DNA from: Sphingomonas guangdongensis
GTDB lineage: Bacteria; Pseudomonadota; Alphaproteobacteria; Sphingomonadales; Sphingomonadaceae
Length of the DNA: 64,000 bases
Assembly: GCF_900199185.1 (NCBI RefSeq)
Contig: NZ_OBMI01000002.1
Location: 682,001-746,000 of the forward strand
Reading direction: 5' to 3'
In this document: positions 17,216 through 25,794 of the stretch, in pieces
How positions within the stretch are numbered: position 1 is the first letter of the stretch
How the letters are laid out: each line of letters begins with the position of its first letter
The notes under the pieces: generated by a model
Database searches by the model: none
Told to the model about the DNA's origin: nothing
The model's input: only the letters and a program-made list of their open reading frames with translations
Program-made: the position numbers and the translations under genes

Positions 17216-18316
17216 CTAGCGCCGCGTCCGCGCCATGGCGAGCACTCGCAGCACCTCTGCCGCCGCCCGCGCCGCTCCCGCGCCGCTCACGTCGCCGAGC
17301 GCATCGCTGGCGATTTCTGCCTGCGCGCCCCTGTAGGTGCGGTGCAGGTCAGGCGCGCGATTGACGGCGGGCAGCACGTCGTCGAGAGCGGTCACCACTT
17401 GGCCTGCCGCCCACATCGAGAGCGAGGGATCGTGCCGCCAGTCGCGGTTCAAAGGATCGAGGAAGACGACCGGCCGCGGCGTCATCAGGAATTCGATGAC
17501 CTGGCTTGAGGTGTCGCCGAGATAAAGATCGGCGGCGGCGGTGTAGCTGCCGTCGACGGTCGCGAAGCTGTCGAGGTCGGCATGGATGTGGGGCAGGGCG
17601 GCGGCGCGGGCCAGCACCTGTCGGACTTCCGGCGCGCGTTCGACCAATCGTTGATGCGGCGCGAGGATCACGTTCCAGCGATCCTGCGCTGCCAGCATGG
17701 CGACGATCTCGGCCCCCCACGTCGGCCACGACGAGCGGTGCGGCTGCCAATGCGGCGTGTAGAGAAGGATCGGACGATCGTCCGCGAACAGCCGGCGGAC
17801 CGGCGTCCGGTGGCGGAAGTCCGCCTTGACGTAGCCGGTCGCAACGATCCGTTCCGCCGGCATGCCGCGGGCGAGATAGGTGGCGCGCTCCTGCTGGCTC
17901 GGCACCAGCGTGTGGAACGCCGCGCGGCGGCGCGGATCGTCGCGGGCGCTCATCGATCCCACGCCGTGCGATGTCTTGACGAAGCGGGTCGGCAGCCAGG
18001 GGAGCACGCGCGGGAGCCACAGGCTGGTCTGCTCGGCGCACACCGCGACCGGCACCCGGGCGAGGTACGGCGCGAGGCGCGCCAGCATCGGCAGCTTGGC
18101 CGGCATGCCGCGCTGCGCGAAGCCGGGCGCACGGCGCAGGCGGACTCGCGGCAGCGGCGCGATCCACGGCGCGATCAGCGCTTCATTGACCGCCGCGCCG
18201 ACCCAGCAATCGACGGCAACGTCCGGATCAGCCGCCGTCAGTGCCTCGACAATCGGGAACAGGTGAGGGATGAGCAGCGTCTCGCCGAGGAACAGGAAGG
18301 CGACGTCGGCCCTCAC
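17216..18316 (-). CDS. CDP-glycerol glycerophosphotransferase (TagF)-like protein
   Basis: The 366-residue protein has a GT-B-like layout. Family signatures are KTSHGVGSM (the conserved His-Gly loop), ILLYTPHWQPHRSSW (equivalent to ILYAPTWR) and DLYLGDTSSQVIEFLMTPRP (equivalent to the D-SS- motif of TagF). Family members polymerise or transfer glycerol-phosphate from CDP-glycerol, best known for teichoic acids but also found in Gram-negative surface glycans. The start is GTG 18316, overlapping the upstream NTP-transferase stop as GTGA; the longer open frame upstream lies within that gene and is not coding. With that neighbour it could form a make-CDP-X, transfer-P-X pair. Confidence 0.75.
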   Translation of the reverse strand: MRADVAFLFLGETLLIPHLFPIVEALTAADPDVAVDCWVGAAVNEALIAPWIAPLPRVRLRRAPGFAQRGMPAKLPMLARLAPYLARVPVAVCAEQTSLWLPRVLPWLPTRFVKTSHGVGSMSARDDPRRRAAFHTLVPSQQERATYLARGMPAERIVATGYVKADFRHRTPVRRLFADDRPILLYTPHWQPHRSSWPTWGAEIVAMLAAQDRWNVILAPHQRLVERAPEVRQVLARAAALPHIHADLDSFATVDGSYTAAADLYLGDTSSQVIEFLMTPRPVVFLDPLNRDWRHDPSLSMWAAGQVVTALDDVLPAVNRAPDLHRTYRGAQAEIASDALGDVSGAGAARAAAEVLRVLAMARTRR

Positions 18317-19035
18317 CCGGACGGACCGTTGCCGTGCCACGCGGCGATGTCCTCGGCGCGGTCGATCTCGCGCCAGGCGCCGCTCTCCTCGATCGCGGCG
18401 GTGACACCCTCCTCTCGCGCAAGCGCGGCGACGACGTCGTGGTGAAAGGCGTTGATCCCGTCCGCCGCGGCAATCACCCGCTCCAGCGCCGCTAGGTAGG
18501 CGCTGGCGGGCGGTGCGACGACGATGCCGAGCGAGCGGTGCGTCGCGGCGGCGGGATCGAGCTGCTTCGACACCGCGAGCACCCGTGTGCCGCACAGCGC
18601 GACCAGCATGTCGTCGGTCGCAAGGTTGCGCAGCGGTTCGACCAGCAGCGTGACCTGCGGCGCGGCGGCGGCGGCGAGCGCCCGGGCGAGAATCGCGGGG
18701 TGGACGGTGGTGTCGCCGTTCATCAAGCAGAATCCGCTGTGCAGCAGATCGCGCACCGCCCAGACACTGCCGATGCTGCTCGACACCGCCCAGAACGGAT
18801 TGAAGCGGAGCGTGACCGGCAGCGGCGGGGAGGTGGCGGCGAGGTGCGCCTCGACCTGGTCAAAGCGGTAGCCCGCAACCACCGTCGCGCCGCTCGCACC
18901 GGCCGCAGCGAGCGCGTCGAGCTGATGGTCGAGGATGGCGCGTCCGCCGACCGGCACCAGGCACTTCGGAACGAACTCCGTGAGTGGAAGCAGCCGCGAC
19001 CCGCGCCCGGCGCTGAGGATGATCGCGTGGGTCAA
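18313..19035 (-). CDS. NTP transferase, phospho-alcohol cytidylyltransferase-like
   Basis: A 240-residue nucleotidyltransferase. The nucleotide loop is intact (IILSAGRGSRLLPLTEF then PKCLVPVGGRAIL), NGDTTV supplies the metal-binding Asp, and the C-terminal EIDRAEDIAAW matches the end of phosphocholine/inositol-phosphate cytidylyltransferases such as LicC and IPCT. It probably makes a CDP-alcohol. The only reasonable start is TTG at 19035, with no clear ribosome site; the upstream 200 bases separate it from the divergent regulator gene. It is coupled by GTGA to the TagF-like gene. The sugar or alcohol handled cannot be told from the sequence. Confidence 0.8.
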   Translation of the reverse strand: MTHAIILSAGRGSRLLPLTEFVPKCLVPVGGRAILDHQLDALAAAGASGATVVAGYRFDQVEAHLAATSPPLPVTLRFNPFWAVSSSIGSVWAVRDLLHSGFCLMNGDTTVHPAILARALAAAAAPQVTLLVEPLRNLATDDMLVALCGTRVLAVSKQLDPAAATHRSLGIVVAPPASAYLAALERVIAAADGINAFHHDVVAALAREEGVTAAIEESGAWREIDRAEDIAAWHGNGPSG

Positions 19036-19235
19036 CGGCGCCGTTCAGATGACACGGACGGACGTGAGGGCAGGGGAGAGAGGCCGCGGACCGGCAGGAG
19101 GCGCTGCATGGGAAGTTGCTCGAGATGGGTCAGCGGGCCGCAGATGAGCGATGTGCGTCCGGCGATCAAGTCCGCACCGACCACGCTGTCGCGGCGAACC
19201 GAGCGAGCTAAGCGCGTTCCGGCCAGGAGCATGCG
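19036..19235. promoter_or_regulatory. Divergent intergenic region between the NTP transferase and the YafY-type regulator
   Basis: About 200 bases without a convincing gene lie between the minus-strand TTG start and the plus-strand ATG at 19236. Such a layout often lets a YafY/DeoR regulator control its divergent neighbour. I see no clear sigma-70 hexamers. AGGAG at 19226-19230 is a good ribosome site for the plus-strand start at 19236. Confidence 0.4.
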
Positions 19236-20001
19236 ATGTCGAGAACCAGCCGCCTGCTCGATCTGCTCGGCCTGCTGCGCGCGCAGGCCGCCGGTCACCG
19301 CGACCGACCTGGCGCAGGAACTCGGGATGTCGGTGCGCAGCATCTACCGCGACATCGACACGCTGCGCGCGCTCGGCGCACCGGTCGAGGGTCAGGCGGG
19401 CGTGGGCTATCAGCTCGGTTCCGGCTTCTTCCTGCCGGACCTGACCTTCTCCGCCGACGAGGCCGATGCGCTGGTGCTGGGCCTTGGCTGGGTGCGGCAG
19501 CGCCGCGATCGGCAGCTTGCGGCCTCCAGCGACAGTGCGCTGGCCAAGATCGAGGCGGCGCGCGGGGTGAGCGCGGCTGTGCCACTCGCCGGGGCGCCGA
19601 CGGTCGCGGCCGCGTCGGCCTCCACCCGCGTCGACCCACCCGACGCCGGCGTGCTGCGCGATGCGGTGCGCCGGCAGCACAAGGTCACAATCCGCTACCG
19701 GGACCTGAAGGAAGTGGAGAGCGAGCGGCAGATCTGGCCGATCGCGATCGTCTACTTCGACGACGTGCGGCTGCTCGCCGCGTGGTGCGAGGAGCGGGCG
19801 GCGTTCCGGCACTTTCGCATCGATCGTCTCGTCGTCACCGCGGTCTTGGCGGAGCGCTACCCGGAGCGGCGCTCCGCCCTCGTTGCGCGCTGGCGCGCGC
19901 AGGATCGGGACTGGCGCACACTGCTGACGAAATCTGACACGGCGGTGCGCCACTACGCGGTTGGCACACCGGTGGCCGGGAGCCTGTTGGAGGAACGCTG
20001 A
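19236..20001 (+). pseudogene. YafY/DeoR-family HTH regulator with WYL domain, frameshifted
   Basis: The N-terminus MSRTSRLLDLLGLLRA starts at the ATG at 19236 with AGGAG six bases upstream, as in YafY regulators. That frame then degenerates, while the rest of the protein (ATDLAQELGMSVRSIYRDID, then a WYL domain with KVTIRYRDL and VRLLAAWCEERAAFRHF) lies one base over. Dropping one base near 19285 restores a 254-residue protein reading LLRARPPVTATDLAQ across the join. So there is a one-base insertion, a programmed shift or a sequencing error. The alternative ATG at 19231 stays in the second frame but gives a Cys-rich non-homologous N-terminus and has the Shine-Dalgarno almost touching it. Confidence 0.75.
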
Positions 20002-20406
20002 ATGGTCTCGCTCTCGACACCCGCGCTCGAGCAGTTCTTCGCCGCGGAGGATGATCAGCCGATCGTCATGCTCAACCAGTTGCACTTCATGCCGGATGCC
20101 GGGCGGCAGACCTACCTTGACTATCTGGCGAGCGCGCGACCGATCCTGGCGCGATACGGCGCGGACATACTGTTCGGCGGCGACGGGCTGCCGGTGCTAA
20201 CGCGCGGCGCGGCGGAGACGTGGGATGCGGTTGTTCTGGTGCGCTACCCGAACCGGACTACGTTCAGGGACATGATCGCCGATCCGGCATACCGAGAGGT
20301 ATTCAGGATCGGCGAGGCGGCGCTCGCCGGGATCGTGCTGCAACCGCTCGCGCCGTGCGACGCCATGGGCGCGGCGCCCTTGCCGCGCCGCGCATCGCCT
20401 CAGTAG
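20002..20406 (+). CDS. DUF1330 domain-containing protein
   Basis: The 134-residue cytoplasmic protein belongs to the dimeric alpha-beta-barrel superfamily. Its core is [21 protein letters not shown] at about 20-40 followed by [21 protein letters not shown], which matches DUF1330. Function is unknown. Its ATG directly follows the stop of the YafY-like gene, so it is translated from the same message and the frameshift upstream may affect it. Its last seven bases overlap the convergent lexA stop. Confidence 0.8.
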   Translation: MVSLSTPALEQFFAAEDDQPIVMLNQLHFMPDAGRQTYLDYLASARPILARYGADILFGGDGLPVLTRGAAETWDAVVLVRYPNRTTFRDMIADPAYREVFRIGEAALAGIVLQPLAPCDAMGAAPLPRRASPQ

Positions 20407-21056
20407 CGCCGGAGCAGACCTGCGAGCTTGCCCTGCACCCGCACGTTGCGCGAATCGTAGCGCTGCGGATCGTAGGACCGGTTCGCCGGATCGAGCCGGA
20501 TCATCGTGCCCTCGCGGTAGAAGGTCTTCAGCGTCGCCTCATTGTCGTCGATAAGCGCGACCACGATATCGCCGTCACGGGCCGTCTCGGTCCGGCGAAT
20601 CAGCGCATAGTCGCCGTCGAGGATGCCCTTCTCGACCATCGAATCGCCGGACACCTCCAGCGCGTAATGGTCCCCGGCGCCGAGCAGCGCCGCGGGGACT
20701 GGCAGCATGGTCGCTCCCTCCAGCGCCTCGATCGGCATGCCGGCCGCGATCCGGCCGTGCAGCGGAATCTCGATCACGTCGTTCGCTGGCGCGGGCGGCG
20801 TGCGGGCCGGGGCTGCCGCCGCGCTCCGCTTCACCTCGGCACGCTCGGGCATCTTGACCACTTCCAGCGCGCGGGCGCGATTGGGCAAGCGGCGCAAAAA
20901 CCCGCGCTCTTCCAGCGCCGAAATCAGGCGGTGGACGCCGGACTTGGACTTGAGGTCCAGAGCCTCCTTCATCTCCTCGAACGAGGGGGAAACGCCGCTC
21001 TCGTTCAAGCGATCGGCGATGAAGCAGATAAGTTCGTGCTGCTTCTTCGTGAGCAT
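20400..21056 (-). CDS. lexA: LexA SOS repressor
   Basis: SOS transcriptional repressor with self-cleavage activity, 218 residues. The N-terminal winged helix starts [17 protein letters not shown] and has the recognition segment [17 protein letters not shown]. The cleavage bond is the Ala-Gly in [12 protein letters not shown], and the catalytic dyad is Ser in [11 protein letters not shown] and Lys in [10 protein letters not shown] long Ala/Pro linker separates the domains. It is preceded by GGAGG six bases from the ATG and by an SOS box overlapping its promoter, so it is likely autoregulated. Confidence 0.98.
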   Translation of the reverse strand: MLTKKQHELICFIADRLNESGVSPSFEEMKEALDLKSKSGVHRLISALEERGFLRRLPNRARALEVVKMPERAEVKRSAAAAPARTPPAPANDVIEIPLHGRIAAGMPIEALEGATMLPVPAALLGAGDHYALEVSGDSMVEKGILDGDYALIRRTETARDGDIVVALIDDNEATLKTFYREGTMIRLDPANRSYDPQRYDSRNVRVQGKLAGLLRRY

Positions 21057-21072
21057 GAATGGCCTCCGTCCA

Positions 21073-21115
21073 GAACAGACGCGGAACGTTTATGTATTGT
21101 TCCAGACGCTGTCAA
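21073..21115 (-). promoter_or_regulatory. lexA promoter with alphaproteobacterial SOS box
   Basis: Two GAAC tetramers at 21073-21076 and 21084-21087 are seven bases apart; read on the lexA strand this is GTTC-N7-GTTC, the established LexA box of Alphaproteobacteria. Upstream, TTGACA (21110-21115) is a perfect -35 hexamer; 17 bases on, TAAACG (21087-21092) could be the -10. The box overlaps the start-site region, consistent with autorepression. Confidence 0.8.
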
Positions 21116-22302
21116 GCGAGCAGCAGGATCTCTGCCGAGTCGCCGGCCTGCGCAGCGGGGGCGTGCGGCGGCCGGATGATCAGACAGGTCGACCGCGCGA
21201 GTGTGCGGAGCATCGAGCTGTCCTGGATCGTCGATGCATAGGCGCGGCCGTCCCGCAGCTCGGCGCGCAAGTAGTCAGTGCGCCCGTCGTTGGCGCGCAG
21301 CGCCTCGCCAAGCGGGACGGTCACCGGGGCGGGCAGCTGATCGCTCGCTCCTGCGAGCGCGCACACGACGGGACGGACGAACAGCAGCGTCGTGATGAAG
21401 GCGGACACCGGGTTGCCGGGCAGGCCGAGCACCGTCATCCCACGCAGACGACCGGCCATCAGCGGCTTGCCCGGGCGCAGCGCCACCCGCCAGAAGTCGA
21501 TCTGCGCGCCCGCCGCCTTGAGCGCCGGCTGCACCAGGTCATGATCCCCGACGGAGGCGCCGCCCGATGTCACGAGCACGTCGGCATCCACGTTCGCGAA
21601 GGCGTCGCTGAGGGCGTCCAGCCGGTCGGGGAGGATGCCGAGGTCTACAAGGTCGACCGGAAGGTCACCGAGCTGCGCCGCGACCATCACCCGGTTGCTC
21701 TCGGGCAGCGCATCGGTGTCAGCAGCCGATCCGGGGGCGACGAGTTCATCCCCAGTCGCCGCAATCGCGACGCGCACCGGGCGGCGGACGAGCAGGTCGG
21801 CATGGCCGCCGATCGCCGCCACCGCCAGCCGGGCGGGGGTGAGTCGCTCCCCGGCCCGCACCAGTCGTTCTCCCTCCGCAAAGTCGAGCCCGCGAGGGCG
21901 GACGTTGCCGCCGACGCCGCGCGGGCCCTCGCCGATCATGGTGGCGGTGTCGCCCTCGCGCGCGACTTCCTCTTGCACCAGCACGCAATCGGCGCCGCCC
22001 GGCAGCGCTGCGCCGGTGAAGATCCGCACCGCTTCGCGCGCGCCGACCACGCCGTCGAAGGGGCGTCCTGCCGCGCTCTCACCGGTGACCTGGAATGGTC
22101 CCGGGCGATCGGCGAAGCGGATCGCATAGCCGTCCATCGCGGACAGATTGCGCGCCGGCTGGGTGCGGCGGGCGATCACGTCTTCCGCCGCCCAGCGACC
22201 CGCCGCAGCGGCGAGCGGCACGCGCTCGGCCGCGACCGGCCGCAGATCGGCCAGGAGCCGGGCCTGCGCCTCGGCAACGGGAAGGAGCGGGACGGGGGGC
22301 AG
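21112..22302 (-). CDS. moeA: Molybdopterin molybdenumtransferase MoeA, CTG start
   Basis: Inserts molybdate into adenylated molybdopterin in molybdenum cofactor synthesis. Motifs include NLSAMDGYAIRFAD, VRIFTGAALPGGADCV, the MoCF domain VAIAATGDELVAPG, VTSGGASVGDHDLV and VLGLPGNPVSAF. The first ordinary start (GTG 22221) would remove the conserved N-terminal 27 residues, which are plainly encoded upstream (LLPVAEAQARLLADL). In that frame the only initiation-like codon after a Shine-Dalgarno is CTG at 22302, eight bases from GGAG. I therefore extend to 22302, giving 396 residues. moaC is 2.2 kb away, separated by tonB and a glycosidase gene. Confidence 0.92.
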   Translation of the reverse strand: MPPVPLLPVAEAQARLLADLRPVAAERVPLAAAAGRWAAEDVIARRTQPARNLSAMDGYAIRFADRPGPFQVTGESAAGRPFDGVVGAREAVRIFTGAALPGGADCVLVQEEVAREGDTATMIGEGPRGVGGNVRPRGLDFAEGERLVRAGERLTPARLAVAAIGGHADLLVRRPVRVAIAATGDELVAPGSAADTDALPESNRVMVAAQLGDLPVDLVDLGILPDRLDALSDAFANVDADVLVTSGGASVGDHDLVQPALKAAGAQIDFWRVALRPGKPLMAGRLRGMTVLGLPGNPVSAFITTLLFVRPVVCALAGASDQLPAPVTVPLGEALRANDGRTDYLRAELRDGRAYASTIQDSSMLRTLARSTCLIIRPPHAPAAQAGDSAEILLLA

Positions 22303-22391
22303 CGGCGTTACTCCGTGATAATGCCGCCCCTTCGCACAGCCAGCGCCCGCCCGCCAAGCCGCGGTTCAGGTCCGCCTGCTACGCCGGAAGC

Positions 22392-23156
22392 ATGAGCGCT
22401 TACGCCCGAACCTTTGCCGGAGACCGGCGCGCGCGTGCCCGCGGCGGGATCGCGGCGGCGGTCGTGTGCGTGGCGGTCGGCTACGCTCTGCTGCTCGGGC
22501 TGGCCGTGAGGCACGGCGTCCCGACCGACGATCCGCTGGCCGTGTTCGAGATCGCGCCCGAGCCGCCGCCGCCCAAGCAGCGCAGCATTCCGCCGCCACG
22601 TCGCTCACGCCGGCCAGAGGGCGCGGCCGCGCCGCCCAACCTTCGCGCCAAGCCGACGGAGATCGTCGCGCCCAAAGTCGAGCTGATCCTTCCACCGCCG
22701 CTGCCCGTCGTGGTCACCGCGCCGGTCGCTGGCCCGGGTGCTGAGGCGTCCGCCGGCGCGAGCGACCGGCCGGGTCCTGGCACCGGTGCAGGCGGGATCG
22801 GGACGGGGTTCGGGGGCGGCGGGGATGGTGACGGGGACGGCGGCGGCTGGCGCGACGAGACGCCGCCCGAGCTGATCCGCGGGCGCCTGCGCGACTCGGA
22901 CTATCCGCGCGGGCTGGGCGACGAGGGCATCAGCGGGACCGTCGGCGTGCGCTACCTGGTGTGGAGCGACGGTCGCGTTCGCACCTGCCGCGTCACTCGC
23001 TCGAGTGGGAGCGACGTGCTCGACCGGCTTACCTGCCGCCTGATCCAGGAACGCTTCCGCTTCCGACCGTCACGCGACGGGCTCGGCCGCGCGGTGCCGG
23101 CCGAGATCGTGGAAAGCCACAGCTGGATCGTCGAGGAGGAGTCGGAGGAGCAGTGA
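22392..23156 (+). CDS. Energy transducer TonB family protein
   Basis: A 254-residue protein anchored by one N-terminal helix (about 20-40). A proline-rich linker (EPPPPKQRSIPPPRRSRRP onward), a Gly/Asp-rich spacer (about 130-155) and a C-terminal TonB domain follow; the latter reads GISGTVGVRYLVWSDGRV with LIQERFRFRPSRDG. It would transmit proton-motive force to outer-membrane receptors. No ExbB/ExbD or receptor gene is adjacent. The start ATG 22392 gives MSAYARTF; the open frame upstream is a moeA shadow. It lies divergent to moeA and convergent with the GH130 gene. Confidence 0.85.
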   Translation: MSAYARTFAGDRRARARGGIAAAVVCVAVGYALLLGLAVRHGVPTDDPLAVFEIAPEPPPPKQRSIPPPRRSRRPEGAAAPPNLRAKPTEIVAPKVELILPPPLPVVVTAPVAGPGAEASAGASDRPGPGTGAGGIGTGFGGGGDGDGDGGGWRDETPPELIRGRLRDSDYPRGLGDEGISGTVGVRYLVWSDGRVRTCRVTRSSGSDVLDRLTCRLIQERFRFRPSRDGLGRAVPAEIVESHSWIVEEESEEQ

Positions 23157-23204
23157 AGTCGTCCGAAGCTCAGCGCGACCGGGCGTGGTCAAGCGGGAGC
23201 ATGG

Positions 23205-24485
23205 CTACTCCATCACGGACAGGAGATCGTCGACGCTTCCGACTGCAAACGCCGAATACTCGTCCGCGATGGCATAGGGCAGCAGGATTTCGCGTTTGTG
23301 GAGCAGCGCGCCGCAGCTGTAGGTGACGTTGGGCACGTATCCGCCGCGCTGCTCGCCGCTAGGAAACAGCAGCGGTGACGGGGTCCGTGCCAGCACCTTT
23401 GTCGGGTCGGCCTTGTCGAGCAGGCAGGCGCCGACGCAGTAGCCGCGGACGAGCCCCACCCCGTGGGTGAAGACGAGCCAGCCCTCCTCGATCTCGATCG
23501 GCGAGCCGCAGTTGCCCAGCTGGACGAACTCCCAAGGGTACTTCGGCTTCATGATGATCTCGCCGGTGTCCCACTGGTGCAGGTCGTCCGACCGCAGCAG
23601 CCAGATGTTCTCGCTGTCCTGCCGCCCGAGCATGACGAACTGCCCGTCGATGCGGCGCGGGAAGAGCGCCATGCCCTTGTACCCGGCCATCGCGCCGGCG
23701 AGCGGACGCATCTCGTAGCTGCGGACATCGATGCCGCGGAGCATCTCGGCGCGCGCGGATCGACCGTCGAACGCCGTGTACGTACCGATGATGCTCTGGG
23801 TGCCGTCATCGTCGATGAAGCGGACGAGACGGAGATCCTCCACACCCTGCCGCTGGCTCGGCAAGGTCGGGAAGATCACCGTTTCCGAAATATCCTGACT
23901 GTCATCCGAGCGGAGCCGCACCCAGCCGGCGGCGTCATCCTGCTCGATCCGGGGCGGTACGCCCTGGGTGCTGACCGGATCTAGGTGGAGTCCGCGTGCC
24001 CCGTCCCACGTGCCCGAGCGGAACGTCACCGACGAGATGTGGCCTTCCCCAACACCGCGAAGCGAAAGCACGAAGGCGATGCTGTTGTCGTTCGGGTCCT
24101 GGTCGATGACCGGCACGATGGAGGGATTGAACAGCGCGGCGCTCTCGAAGGCGTACTCCTGGCTGAGGTACGCACCGATGAGCAGCCGATCGCAGGCCTT
24201 CTCCACCACCATGCCGATGTCGCCGCGGACCTCCTCGAACCGGCGAAGGAACACGTCGTCGACGTTGCGGTGGCGCTCGTGCATGGCGTGGTGGAGCAGC
24301 CCGAGCATCCGCTCGCGCATCGGCTCGTCGAGCGCCATCAGGCGGCTCACCACGGCTTGGGTCCGCGTCGGCCGGCCAGCGGCGAAGGCATCGGGGTAGC
24401 CGAAGTTGAACGGCCGGATCACCGTGCGCGCCGGATCGGGGTGGAGCTCGACGTCTAGTGTGGTGAAGACGTCCGCAGCTTTCAT
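23205..24485 (-). CDS. GH130 family glycosidase/phosphorylase (beta-mannoside-active family)
   Basis: A 426-residue five-bladed propeller enzyme. Family GH130 cleaves beta-mannosides by phosphorolysis or hydrolysis. Recognition rests on the substrate-binding segments VIRPFNFGYPD, YAFESAALFNPSIVPV, KYPWEFVQLGNCGSPIEIEE, HGVGLVRGYCVGACLLD and GGYVPNVTYSCGALL. There is no signal peptide, suggesting a cytoplasmic enzyme. It is alone, between tonB and moaC, with no mannan transporter or kinase nearby. Whether it is a phosphorylase or hydrolase depends on the phosphate-binding residues and needs alignment. Confidence 0.85.
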   Translation of the reverse strand: MKAADVFTTLDVELHPDPARTVIRPFNFGYPDAFAAGRPTRTQAVVSRLMALDEPMRERMLGLLHHAMHERHRNVDDVFLRRFEEVRGDIGMVVEKACDRLLIGAYLSQEYAFESAALFNPSIVPVIDQDPNDNSIAFVLSLRGVGEGHISSVTFRSGTWDGARGLHLDPVSTQGVPPRIEQDDAAGWVRLRSDDSQDISETVIFPTLPSQRQGVEDLRLVRFIDDDGTQSIIGTYTAFDGRSARAEMLRGIDVRSYEMRPLAGAMAGYKGMALFPRRIDGQFVMLGRQDSENIWLLRSDDLHQWDTGEIIMKPKYPWEFVQLGNCGSPIEIEEGWLVFTHGVGLVRGYCVGACLLDKADPTKVLARTPSPLLFPSGEQRGGYVPNVTYSCGALLHKREILLPYAIADEYSAFAVGSVDDLLSVME

Positions 24486-24544
24486 GGTTCAATCCCTTCG
24501 CAGTCGGGCACAAAAGCGCGGGAGACGGCGCTTCGATCCAATAC

Positions 24545-25018
24545 TCAGATCGGCGCCCGCCAGTCGCCCGACTTGCCGCCGGTCTTCTCCAGCAGCCGGA
24601 CCGCGCCGATCACCATCGCCTTGTCGATCGCCTTCGCCATGTCGTAGATCGTCAGCAGCGCAACCGTTGCGGCGGTCAGCGCCTCCATCTCCACGCCCGT
24701 CTTGGCGTCGGTCGTCGCTGTCGCGGTTGCGGCGATGCCGTCCTGCTCCAGCGCCAGGTCGATGGTCACGCTCGTCAGCGGCAGCGGGTGGCAGAGCGGG
24801 ATGAGCTCCCCCGTGCGCTTGGCCGCCATGATGCCCGCGACGCGTGCGACCGCGAGCACGTCGCCCTTCTGCACCGCGCCTGCACGGATCGCGTCCAGCG
24901 CCGCCGGCGACATGGCGATGCATCCGGTTGCGACCGCGCGCCTGGTGGTCACCGCCTTGCCGCCGACCTCGACCATGCGGGCGGCGCCATCGGCATCGAG
25001 GTGGGTGAGTAAGCTCAT
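24545..25018 (-). CDS. moaC: Cyclic pyranopterin monophosphate synthase MoaC
   Basis: Acts with MoaA to convert GTP to cyclic pyranopterin monophosphate, the first step of molybdenum cofactor synthesis. The 157-residue sequence is a full-length match: [19 protein letters not shown] at the start, [14 protein letters not shown] with the active-site His, [13 protein letters not shown], and the catalytic Lys-containing [17 protein letters not shown] ending KSGDWRAPI. Its ATG overlaps the trpC stop (ATGA), so it belongs to the trp operon transcript; the tryptophan-molybdopterin pairing is common in Alphaproteobacteria. Confidence 0.97.
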   Translation of the reverse strand: MSLLTHLDADGAARMVEVGGKAVTTRRAVATGCIAMSPAALDAIRAGAVQKGDVLAVARVAGIMAAKRTGELIPLCHPLPLTSVTIDLALEQDGIAATATATTDAKTGVEMEALTAATVALLTIYDMAKAIDKAMVIGAVRLLEKTGGKSGDWRAPI

Positions 25019-25794
25019 CCGATCAGCGCGCGAGTGGCGGCGGCGACGTCATCCTGGCGCATCAGCGCCTCGCCGATCAGGAAGCAGCGGACGCCATGCG
25101 CGGCCATCGCGTCGAGGTCGGCGCGAGTACTGAGCCCGCTCTCCGCGACAAAGGTGCAGTCGGCGGGCGCCGATCCGACAAGTTCATAGGTGCGGGCAAA
25201 ATCGACTGAAAAGTCCTTCAGATTGCGATTGTTTACCCCGATCAGGCGCGACTGAAGCGTGAGCGCACGCTCAAGTTCGACAGCGTCGTGGACCTCGACC
25301 AGCACGTCCATGCCGCGCTCGATCGCCGCCGCCTCGATCTCCTGCATCACGCCGTTATCGAGTGCCGATACGATGACCAGGATCGCATCCGCGCCGATCG
25401 CGCGCGCCTCCGCCACCTGCCACGGATCGATCGTGAAGTCCTTGCGCAGCACCGGCAGGTCGCAGGCGCCGCGTGCCGTCTGGAGGTAGGCGTCGGCGCC
25501 CTGGAAGAAGCGCTCATCGGTCAGCACCGACAAGCAGGCGGCACCGCCCGCCTGATAAGCGCGGGCGTGATCGGCGGGCGTGAAGTCGGCTCGGATGAGC
25601 CCCTTGGACGGGCTCGCCTTCTTGATCTCGGCGATTAGCGCATAGCCGGCGTGCGCCTCCAGCGCGGCGCGGAAGCCGCGCGGCGCGCTCTGCTCGCGGG
25701 CTGCGGTGTCGAGCTGGTCAAGGCTGCGCAGCGCGCTGCGGGCGGCGACCTCCTCGCGCTTCACCGCGATGATCTCGTCGAGCATCGTGGTCAT
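25015..25794 (-). CDS. trpC: Indole-3-glycerol phosphate synthase
   Basis: Closes the indole ring in tryptophan synthesis. The 259-residue TIM barrel carries [17 protein letters not shown] (catalytic lysines and the N-terminal strand), [45 protein letters not shown] and [16 protein letters not shown]. It is a monofunctional TrpC without a fused TrpF. Start and stop overlap trpD and moaC as ATGA, consistent with a translationally coupled trpG-trpD-trpC-moaC operon. Confidence 0.98.
   Translation of the reverse strand: MTTMLDEIIAVKREEVAARSALRSLDQLDTAAREQSAPRGFRAALEAHAGYALIAEIKKASPSKGLIRADFTPADHARAYQAGGAACLSVLTDERFFQGADAYLQTARGACDLPVLRKDFTIDPWQVAEARAIGADAILVIVSALDNGVMQEIEAAAIERGMDVLVEVHDAVELERALTLQSRLIGVNNRNLKDFSVDFARTYELVGSAPADCTFVAESGLSTRADLDAMAAHGVRCFLIGEALMRQDDVAAATRALIG

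Noticed and set aside
21084-21105. Second palindrome GGAAC-N11-GTTCC upstream of lexA as another LexA box
   Set aside because: Alphaproteobacterial LexA uses the direct repeat GTTC-N7-GTTC, which is present next to it; the spacing here does not fit.
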